The notes beneath the pieces are model-generated. The model saw only the letters and a list, made by a program, of their open reading frames with translations, was not told the DNA's origin and made no database searches. A DNA stretch of 10,101 nt from positions 1 to 10,101 of the forward strand of contig MFPH01000001.1 in the NCBI GenBank assembly GCA_001782645.1. The letters run 5' to 3'. The stretch comes from Candidatus Levybacteria bacterium RIFCSPLOWO2_12_FULL_37_14. Lineage in GTDB: Bacteria; Patescibacteriota; Microgenomatia; Levybacterales; UBA12049. The position numbers and the translations under genes are program-made. Positions within the stretch are counted from its first letter, which is position 1. Each line of letters opens with the position of its first letter. Below, in pieces: positions 4,771-10,101 of this stretch.

Positions 4771-5029
4771 ATATGGCTTTTCCCTTTCTCCAATATCCGG
4801 CACCGATTATGCGAATACTGTTGTTCCGATATGTAAAGCGGACAGTCAAAACACCTCCTTTCACTTTTCCGAAACAATAATATCGCTTTTCCTTTACGCT
4901 ATGAGCTACATCCTCGGCAATAATGCGTTTCGGGTCAATAAATGCATATTGAGCAACTTGAAAATCCACCTCGTGTTTACGTAAATTTTCAAGATTCTTC
5001 TCATCATCCCATTCAAAGGATGTATTCAT
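4745..5029 (-). CDS. brnT: BrnT-like ribonuclease toxin
   Basis: The 94-residue product has the BrnT family layout: FEWDDEKNLENLRKHEVDF (5-23) with the FxWDxxKxxxNxxKHxVxF pattern, a central EKRYYCFGKVKGGVLTVRFTYR strand set (48-69), and the end RIIGAGYWRKGKAIYEKHN (73-91), corresponding to the R(I/L)I(S/G)AR..R..E..Y region. One arginine of that terminal motif appears as glycine (IGAGYW rather than ISARxA), which may affect catalysis. BrnT cleaves RNA and is held inactive by BrnA. The start at 5029 follows an extended -10 promoter with an inverted repeat over it. It stands directly downstream of the ligase gene, with a 48-nt gap. Confidence 0.85.
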   Translation of the reverse strand: MNTSFEWDDEKNLENLRKHEVDFQVAQYAFIDPKRIIAEDVAHSVKEKRYYCFGKVKGGVLTVRFTYRNNSIRIIGAGYWRKGKAIYEKHNKIQ

Positions 5030-5040
5030 AAATATATTAC

Positions 5041-5070
5041 CATATTAGCATATGTTTTGTCATCACCCAA
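5041..5070 (-). promoter_or_regulatory. brnTA promoter and probable operator
   Basis: The sense strand has TTGGGT (5065-5070), 17 nt, then TGC plus TAATAT (-10 at 5042-5047), 12 nt before the brnT ATG. A second TGG plus TAATAT (5034-5039) lies 4 nt from the ATG. An inverted repeat CATAT-TAGC-ATATG (5041-5054) covers the first -10, well placed for BrnA autorepression. The operator role is inferred from the family. Confidence 0.5.
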
Positions 5071-5077
5071 AAATTTA

Positions 5078-6901
5078 TTATTTTTTATTTTGTAATTTAT
5101 ACATCTCTATTAATTCTTTTACTGTCGTGGCGTCTTCGGGTTTTTTGTCGGAAGTTCGGAAAGAAACAAGACGCGGAAAACGAAGGGCATATCCGGGCTC
5201 TTTTTCGCCTGATTGATTTATCACCGCGCCTGCGGTATGAATTGGACTGCGGGTGATTTCATCTGCCAGAATTTCTATGACAATTTCAGGTTTGATCCAA
5301 ACCGAAGGCTCAATTACGGAATTGACCCTTGCTGGCTTATGGTCAACTTTGATTTTATCCGCTCTTTTATGAATTTCTTTCCACTCTTCATCACTTAAAC
5401 CTGTTCCTATTTTCGAAACAGTCACAAACTCATCATTTTTGTCATCATAAACGCCCACCAGAAGCGCTCCTGCGCCAAAAGCAGTTCTTTTCCCTTTACC
5501 AAAAACATAGCCCAAAATTACGCAATCAAGCGTATCGTTTAGCTCTCCAGATTGCTGTCTTTTTAATTTCACCCAATTAAAATTTCTTCCTCCTGCTTCA
5601 TAGGGACTCTCCAATTTTTTTATAACTACGCCTTCCAAACCTTTGGAAATCGAATCTTCCAGAATAATATTTAAGGTCTTTGCATCCCTTACGGTTTGTG
5701 TTTTTGCCGGAATTAACGTCCCATTGATAATTAAAGTCTGTTTTAAAATTACTAATCTCTCAGAAAGGGGTTTATCTATCAATGATTTCCCGTCTTTATA
5801 CAAGATGTCAAAAACAAAAGCTTTCAAAGGTAAAGTTTTGGTCATTTCTTCAATGCCATATTTTCTTCTTCTTTTGGTTGTTTCCTGAAAAGGCAAAAAT
5901 TCTTCAGATTCGGGCTGATATGCCAAAGCTTCGGTATCCAAAATTGCTGTTTTGGTTTTTATCTGTTTTAGAGTTCCTTCGATTAATTCAGGAAACATGT
6001 GCGTCATATTTTCTAAATTTCTGGAAAACATCGATACTTTATCACCATCTTTGTGAATCTGAACTCTAAATCCATCATATTTGGGCTGGACGCTGACAAT
6101 TTCCATTTTTTCGATTGCCTTTTCCGCATTAGGAAGTCTTTCGCAAAGCTCAGACCTGATTGGCTTACCAACTACAACCTGAAGCTTGATAACAGCAGCC
6201 AATCCTTTTTCCCACAAGGTTTTGGCGATTAAACCTAAGTCCGAAGTCCGATTGTATGCTCCTTCCAAAAGCTTTCTTTTACTTTTATCTCCCAACTTTG
6301 CTTTTGCTAATCCATCCAAAATAGTTGGATCTCCAATTCCCAGTCTTAAATTCCCCAAAGGAATTCTGACTAAATATCTCACTGAATTGCTGTCTGATTT
6401 TCTCAATAAATCGGAGAGTAAAACTTGCCTCTTTTCTACAGTTCCCAAACCCTGAGTCTTGGCAATCTGAGTTAGAATCTCAAACACATCAGAGACGGTG
6501 ATTTTCTTGCGAGGGGTGGCAAAAGAGGAAGGGCTCCCGACAGCGTGGACTTTGAGCGAAGCGAATAAGGAACCCTGGCGGGAGGGATTACTTTTGACAG
6601 GACCCCGAACAATTTGCATTGCTGCCTCCCCCATGTCACCAACCTCTCCGTAGAGTTTTAAAACATCCTGCTTTGTAGAATTAAAGGCTGAAGCAATTGC
6701 TTGGGCGACCTGTTTTTCCGCCATTCCGATTTCCGTGGCTTCAAAAAAAGGCGCAATTCTGCCCTGCGAAAGATAAATAATTTTCTCAATTTCTGCCTCC
6801 GAAGAATGCTTGAATAAATCCGCCAAAATATCAATGAGGGCCAATCTTGAAGAGGTCGCTTCCAATTTTTCAAAGTAGGAAGAAAGCTGGGAAAAAAGCA
6901 T
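5078..6901 (-). CDS. lig: ATP-dependent DNA ligase (archaeal/Lig1-type)
   Basis: The 607-residue protein joins nicks through an enzyme-AMP intermediate. Domains in order: an N-terminal helical DNA-binding domain (about 1-240), the adenylation domain with motif I KYDGFR (Lys274 as AMP acceptor), SRNLENMT (293-300), LDTEALAY (321-328), FVFDILY (362-368), EGVVIKK (423-429) and WVKLKR (443-448), then an OB-fold domain ending with RFPRLVSFRTSDKKPEDATT (574-593). Length and order match archaeal-type ligases rather than the usual bacterial NAD-dependent LigA. Residues about 106-123 (PSRQGSLFASLKVHAVGS) are an in-frame hairpin-repeat insertion in the N-terminal domain. The ATG at 6901 has a -10 box 6 nt upstream and no Shine-Dalgarno. 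A diverged copy of its last codons lies beyond brnTA at 4505-4537. Confidence 0.93.
   Translation of the reverse strand: MLFSQLSSYFEKLEATSSRLALIDILADLFKHSSEAEIEKIIYLSQGRIAPFFEATEIGMAEKQVAQAIASAFNSTKQDVLKLYGEVGDMGEAAMQIVRGPVKSNPSRQGSLFASLKVHAVGSPSSFATPRKKITVSDVFEILTQIAKTQGLGTVEKRQVLLSDLLRKSDSNSVRYLVRIPLGNLRLGIGDPTILDGLAKAKLGDKSKRKLLEGAYNRTSDLGLIAKTLWEKGLAAVIKLQVVVGKPIRSELCERLPNAEKAIEKMEIVSVQPKYDGFRVQIHKDGDKVSMFSRNLENMTHMFPELIEGTLKQIKTKTAILDTEALAYQPESEEFLPFQETTKRRRKYGIEEMTKTLPLKAFVFDILYKDGKSLIDKPLSERLVILKQTLIINGTLIPAKTQTVRDAKTLNIILEDSISKGLEGVVIKKLESPYEAGGRNFNWVKLKRQQSGELNDTLDCVILGYVFGKGKRTAFGAGALLVGVYDDKNDEFVTVSKIGTGLSDEEWKEIHKRADKIKVDHKPARVNSVIEPSVWIKPEIVIEILADEITRSPIHTAGAVINQSGEKEPGYALRFPRLVSFRTSDKKPEDATTVKELIEMYKLQNKK
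6534..6584. repeat. Hairpin element in frame within the ligase gene
   Basis: CTCCCGACAG (6534-6543) pairs with CTGGCGGGAG (6575-6584) with one mismatch, enclosing a 31-nt middle that reads GGACTTTGAGCGAAGCGAAT in part. It encodes roughly PSRQGSLFASLKVHAVGS between NPS and the next conserved ligase segment. It is GC-richer than the gene. The RQGS start resembles the LRQGSEGQ encoded by the pth insertion, though the DNA motifs are only loosely alike. Confidence 0.65.
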
Positions 6902-6907
6902 AGCCTT

Positions 6908-6937
6908 ATTCTATACCACTCCGCTTTGAATTCGCAA
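6908..6937 (-). promoter_or_regulatory. Probable promoter of the ligase gene
   Basis: Sense TTGCGA (6932-6937) is followed by TATAGA after 16 nt (6910-6915) or TAGAAT after 18 nt (6908-6913). The latter ends 6 nt before the ATG at 6901. Either gives a very short or absent 5' leader. Confidence 0.45.
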
Positions 6938-6963
6938 TGCTTGGTATATGCTTCCGTAGCTTT

Positions 6964-7128
6964 CAAAACATTAATTATTTTGATAAATACTTATTGAATC
7001 TAAATTCAAAGCTTCGGGGTATTATAAATTTTTATTTTGAAAGCGAAGGAGTATACAACTTTATCAATCTATTTGCAGAAAAGATTAAATACGAAGAACC
7101 TTTTTCTAGGACTGGTGATGTTTATTAA
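6964..7128 (+). pseudogene. Possible 3' remnant of a plus-strand gene
   Basis: An open frame of about 54 codons on the plus strand fills most of the 204-nt gap between the ligase and the response-regulator-like gene. It reads FQNINYFDKYLLNLNSK, then FYFESEGVYNFINLFAEKI and ends SRTGDVY-stop. The amino-acid mix and AT-rich third positions look like a genuine globular protein, yet there is no convincing start or ribosome-binding site (an ATG at 6937 is available), and the end overlaps the 3' end of the minus-strand neighbour by 23 nt. I do not recognise the family. It may be the C-terminal scrap of a lost gene, or chance. Confidence 0.3.
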
Positions 7129-8143
7129 TTTCTGTTTTTACCACTTCTACTTTTGTTATCAGATCTGCAGGGCTAAATGGTTTTCTCATGATTTTGAACC
7201 CCAGTTCTTCCCTTTGCTTTTGAGGATATAACTGTCCAGCTGTATCGGGGTCTGCGGTCAGCATGATTATACTTGCTTTTGCTTTAGGATTTCCCCTAAA
7301 TGCTTTAATAATGCGCATTCCCCCTTCCTGATCATCCTTCAACTTCCAATCTACAATTAATAAATCTATCTTTGTTAAATCGTTCTGCTTAAGCATTTCC
7401 AAAGTCTGCTGAACCGATCCGTAAGACCCCACAACTTGAGCTGTTCCCTCCAATGTGTCGTGCAGAAGATTATTAATAGTTTCATCATCCTCCACTAGTA
7501 ACACTCTCACTGCTCCTTCCTGATTTGTTTCTTTTTTTGCTTCACCTTCGCCCATCCTTGATCCCTCATCCGTATTTTGTAAATTTAATTTCAAAATCAT
7601 ACTTTTACCACTGGGGTATTTTTCTAAATCTTTTTCTTCTTTTTCTTCCAAGGTAAAATATTTACTAAAAGCCGGATCTAATTTGAGTTCCGAAGAATCA
7701 ATCTCATTGCCGCTCCCGTCTATCAAACCTACTCTCCACTCCCCGCTAACCTGTCCATTTCCCCCAACTTCCCCCAATTCAATATACGGCTCTATATGTT
7801 TAAATCCCAATTCTACTTGCTGATCAACATCAAATACGGAAATCATCCCTCTAATTCTCTTTTTTTGCAATCGGTGTTCATTAATGTCCGATAAAGCCCT
7901 TTCTTGTCCAGGAATTAAGACGGGTTTACAGATTTTTTTCTGTATATTATCTGTACTTTTTTCTTGATCCAAAAAATCAAACAATTTATGCATTCCCCAT
8001 GGTTCTCCGTCTACCAGTTCTGTGCCTCCTGAAAAGATATGCTCTACAAGGGCCATATCGGCCTTGTCAAACGATTTTCTGTCTACTTCTTTTTCCGCTT
8101 TATCCAGTTCTTGTTTTGCAGCTTCCAAACCTCTTGGTTCCAT
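7106..8143 (-). CDS. Response-regulator receiver protein with an unknown N-terminal domain
   Basis: The 345-residue protein carries a receiver domain at about 211-345: acidic pair Asp219/Asp220 in VLLVEDD, phospho-acceptor Asp265 in LLIVDW, Thr296 in IIMLTAD and Lys321 in MRKPFS. All positions for aspartyl phosphorylation are present. Receiver domains are usually N-terminal; here it is C-terminal and no DNA-binding output domain follows. The first 190 residues are not recognised: a charged helical start, a strand-rich stretch around 97-143 (MISVFDVDQQVELGF, GEWRVGLIDGSG) and an acidic linker at 190-210. It starts 2 nt after the fic stop, so it is probably cotranslated with it. No histidine kinase is visible in the window. 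Confidence 0.8.
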   Translation of the reverse strand: MEPRGLEAAKQELDKAEKEVDRKSFDKADMALVEHIFSGGTELVDGEPWGMHKLFDFLDQEKSTDNIQKKICKPVLIPGQERALSDINEHRLQKKRIRGMISVFDVDQQVELGFKHIEPYIELGEVGGNGQVSGEWRVGLIDGSGNEIDSSELKLDPAFSKYFTLEEKEEKDLEKYPSGKSMILKLNLQNTDEGSRMGEGEAKKETNQEGAVRVLLVEDDETINNLLHDTLEGTAQVVGSYGSVQQTLEMLKQNDLTKIDLLIVDWKLKDDQEGGMRIIKAFRGNPKAKASIIMLTADPDTAGQLYPQKQREELGFKIMRKPFSPADLITKVEVVKTEINKHHQS

Positions 8144-8145
8144 AT

Positions 8146-9198
8146 TTATTTCATCACATATTTTGCGCCTTTGGTAACGCCTTGCTTTTTGATTATACCA
8201 GTTTGCAATAACACTTTTAGTTCGTTCAAAATCGTATCTTCGGAAACCATCGGGAACAATTCTTCAAAAGCCTGATTTTGTAAAAAACCCACTTTCTGAA
8301 TGTATTCGATAATTCCTAATTGCCTTTCCGTTAGCAATAATGGCTTCCCTCCAAGCCTTTCCCGCAGCTTTCCATCCACCGAAATCCTCTCCACTTTTTC
8401 CTTTATTTTTGAAAGTTCGATTGCCAGGCCTTCCGTAAAATATTCCAGCCATTTTGTTAAATCCCCTCCTGTTTTTTCAACGCTTTGAAGAGCATCATAA
8501 TATTCTGAGGCTTTCGAATCGAAATATTCTTCCAAAGAAAAGAATTTCCGGATATCATATCCTTCTAAAAATAAAATTAAGGTTGATAAAGCGCGCGCAA
8601 CTCTCCCGTTTCCGTCCAGAAAAGGATGTATTCTGACTAATTCATAGTGAACAATCCCTGACTTCAAAACTGGATGGATATCTTGGTTTCGTGAGCTTTC
8701 TATAAATACCAATAAGTCCTTTATTTGAGATGGAATCGTTGACGCTTCCGGTGGACGGAAAGAAACCTGTCCTGTTTGATTATTTTTGACAACCACCTGA
8801 GTTTTTCTATACTCCCCGCATTTTTCGCTTGGCAAAATTTTATTAACTGTTATCTTATGCAATTTTCTTATCGTTTCCTCATTAATCCTTAATCCTTCAT
8901 CCTTAATCCTTATTTCGCTTATAAACTCTATCGCCTTCCTGTAATTAATAACTTCCTGAATATCCCGGTCACGCGCGACAACGTCTTGTCCTGCCAAAAC
9001 TTTTTCTGCCTGATCCAAATTAAGCTCATTTCCTTCAATGTGTGTGCCGTAATGAACTGTTCTAATTAGTGCGTCTTTCCTGAATTGTTTTTCGTAATAC
9101 GGCAAAAGCGGCGCATGATCAATTACCTCCCTTGAGGCTTCAATAATCCCAATGTTCTTAAGTATTTTATTGGTAATGATAAACTTGGGATTATACAT
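8146..9198 (-). CDS. Fic-family protein (probable AMP-transferase) with C-terminal winged helix
   Basis: Fic proteins usually transfer AMP from ATP to target hydroxyl groups. The 350-residue product has the complete Fic motif HPFLDGNGR at 191-199 (catalytic His191, Asp195, Arg199). The N-terminal YGTHIEGN segment (50-57) contains the inhibitory glutamate (Glu55) of the class II SxxxEG helix, with Gly51 in place of the first Ser/Thr, so the enzyme is probably self-inhibited. The C-terminal part (about 283-350, TERQLGIIEYIQKVGF onwards) looks like a winged-helix domain. Residues about 96-107 come from a heptamer array. It lies 4 nt after gpsA and 2 nt before the receiver-domain gene. No separate antitoxin is needed or seen. 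The target is unknown. Confidence 0.9.
   Translation of the reverse strand: MYNPKFIITNKILKNIGIIEASREVIDHAPLLPYYEKQFRKDALIRTVHYGTHIEGNELNLDQAEKVLAGQDVVARDRDIQEVINYRKAIEFISEIRIKDEGLRINEETIRKLHKITVNKILPSEKCGEYRKTQVVVKNNQTGQVSFRPPEASTIPSQIKDLLVFIESSRNQDIHPVLKSGIVHYELVRIHPFLDGNGRVARALSTLILFLEGYDIRKFFSLEEYFDSKASEYYDALQSVEKTGGDLTKWLEYFTEGLAIELSKIKEKVERISVDGKLRERLGGKPLLLTERQLGIIEYIQKVGFLQNQAFEELFPMVSEDTILNELKVLLQTGIIKKQGVTKGAKYVMK
8882..8909 (-). repeat. Heptamer array inside fic
   Basis: Four tandem 7-mers (plus strand TTAATCC, TTAATCC, TTCATCC, TTAATCC), with a partial fifth, encode IRIKDEGLRIN. The third unit carries the same A-to-C change (TTCAT) as the third unit of the endoQ array, and the encoded peptide is similar. 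Confidence 0.75.
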
Positions 9199-9202
9199 AT
9201 TT

Positions 9203-10096
9203 TCAGGTATTTTTGGTAATCGTATTCATAACAAGCTGCCGTAATATTCCTTTATTCTCAATCTTAACACACCTTGCTACCATATCTGCCAAAGGCAATT
9301 TCATATTCCCTATTTTTTCAAAATAAGCCACAGAATCAGACGTATAAAAACCTTCAACAGTCGTTATTTTCCGCAGAGCCTCTTCAACTGAAAAATTAAC
9401 AATTAGCTTGCCAAAACTGTAATTGCGACTTTCCGTACTATTGCAGGTTAGAATTAAGTCACCCAAAATGCCGGGAATAGTCTCATCCTCGATTCTAAAC
9501 TTAAGGTTTTTCATCAAATTATGAATTTCCCTAAGCGCAGCAAGTATAACTTTAACCCGAGTATTCATGCCAAAACCCAAACCTGTGGTTAAACCGCAGG
9601 CGATCGCGTAAATATTTTTAAAGGCTCCTGCCAGTTCAAGAGCGGCAATCCCGTGTACGACTTTAATTTCTAAACATTCTGTCTCAAAAAGTTTCTTGAC
9701 AAGGTTTATATATTTTTTCTCAGAATTGTGGCCCAAATTTACAACTGTTGGCATCTTATCTTTTAATTCTTCTGCAAAACTTGGGCCAATCAGGGAAAAA
9801 TATTTTTCTTTCTTTCCGCCTTTTTCGCTAACTATTTGAAAGGGAAATTTATGGGTTCCGCGTTCAATTCCTTTCGCGCAATTAACCACAATCATATTCC
9901 CTATATTTCCTATTTTTTCGAGAACTTCCCGTATTGCCTGTGTGGGAACAGCCAAAACCAATACGTCAATTTTGGTTGGATTGAGTTTAGATTTTAGAGA
10001 TTGCTTAGTAACAAAGACTACATTAGCGGAATTTTCCGAAAGAATGCTATAAAGAGCTTTTCCCCATGCGCCATTACCAACAATTGCCACCTTCAT
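9203..10096 (-). CDS. gpsA: Glycerol-3-phosphate dehydrogenase [NAD(P)+]
   Basis: GpsA reduces dihydroxyacetone phosphate to sn-glycerol 3-phosphate, the backbone of bacterial phospholipids, in the cytoplasm. The 297-residue product begins with the Rossmann motif VAIVGNGAWGKAL, then has VLAVPTQAIREVL, NCAKGIERGT, SLIGPSFAEEL, and the catalytic region VHGIAALELAGAFKNIYAIA (the Lys of AFKN being the expected catalytic residue), followed by GDLILTC and SRNYSFG. It is somewhat shorter than the roughly 330 residues of E. coli GpsA, with a compact region after the first strand. The ATG at 10096 lies 5 nt from the window edge, so upstream signals cannot be judged. It is the first visible gene of the gpsA-fic-receiver operon. 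Confidence 0.95.
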   Translation of the reverse strand: MKVAIVGNGAWGKALYSILSENSANVVFVTKQSLKSKLNPTKIDVLVLAVPTQAIREVLEKIGNIGNMIVVNCAKGIERGTHKFPFQIVSEKGGKKEKYFSLIGPSFAEELKDKMPTVVNLGHNSEKKYINLVKKLFETECLEIKVVHGIAALELAGAFKNIYAIACGLTTGLGFGMNTRVKVILAALREIHNLMKNLKFRIEDETIPGILGDLILTCNSTESRNYSFGKLIVNFSVEEALRKITTVEGFYTSDSVAYFEKIGNMKLPLADMVARCVKIENKGILRQLVMNTITKNT

Positions 10097-10101
10097 AAAA
10101 A

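Noticed and set aside
4771..4803. An 11-residue N-terminal extension of BrnA from the ATG at 4803
   Set aside because: The extra residues lie wholly within brnT and are encoded by the conserved brnT 3' end. The internal ATG at 4770 gives a normal-length BrnA.
5643..6455. Plus-strand ORFs of 61-95 codons opposite the ligase gene
   Set aside because: They are antisense shadows of a well-conserved ligase reading frame, with no start signals of their own.
7999..8636. Plus-strand and minus-strand ORFs of 60-78 codons over the receiver and fic genes
   Set aside because: Other-frame shadows of recognised genes, hydrophobic or low-complexity, with no ribosome-binding site or promoter.
1..10101. tRNA, rRNA or CRISPR loci
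   Set aside because: I read both strands for cloverleaf arms, rRNA-like conserved stretches and regular repeat-spacer patterns and found none I could support.

Overview
The window reads as a piece of an AT-rich bacterial chromosome, most likely a Candidate Phyla Radiation (Patescibacteria, Microgenomates-like) organism. This is inferred from the mix of a bacterial-type peptidyl-tRNA hydrolase and GpsA with an archaeal-type ATP-dependent DNA ligase and an EndoQ-like PHP nuclease, from very compact spacing, and from dense families of small palindromes and heptanucleotide repeats. TGA ends several genes (endoQ, gpsA), so the recoded-UGA lineages are excluded.

Almost everything is on the minus strand. 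In transcription order from the right: gpsA, a Fic-family protein and a response-regulator-like protein form a tight operon (gaps of 4 and 2 nt). After a 204-nt gap comes an ATP-dependent DNA ligase, then a brnT/brnA-like toxin-antitoxin pair. A single plus-strand gene of unknown function (3842-4486) converges on brnA and diverges from the EndoQ-like gene. To the left follow endoQ, a predicted phosphoribosyltransferase, a TRIC/UPF0126 membrane protein and pth.

The most unusual content is at gene ends. Upstream of both pth and endoQ lies a truncated, sequence-diverged second copy of that gene's own start (8 and 16 codons). Each copy is joined to a 73-74-bp element (697-769 and 3653-3726) and followed by the intact gene. 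The two elements fold into the same long hairpin, and three of its five helices change by compensatory substitutions. 15 of the 17 differences between truncated and intact starts are synonymous. At the other end of a third gene, a diverged 31-nt copy of the ligase 3' end, stop codon included, lies just beyond brnTA, so that the toxin-antitoxin module sits between two copies of the ligase terminus. All three loci suggest insertion or replacement events in which a gene end was restored from a diverged homologue.

A second theme is repeats tolerated inside genes. Hairpin elements are embedded in frame in pth, endoQ and the ligase. Heptamer arrays in pth, endoQ and fic encode similar Lys/Asn/Glu-rich peptides. 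A nested palindrome fills the endoQ-phosphoribosyltransferase gap. Many starts have an extended -10 box 6-9 nt upstream and no Shine-Dalgarno, which suggests leaderless or nearly leaderless mRNAs.
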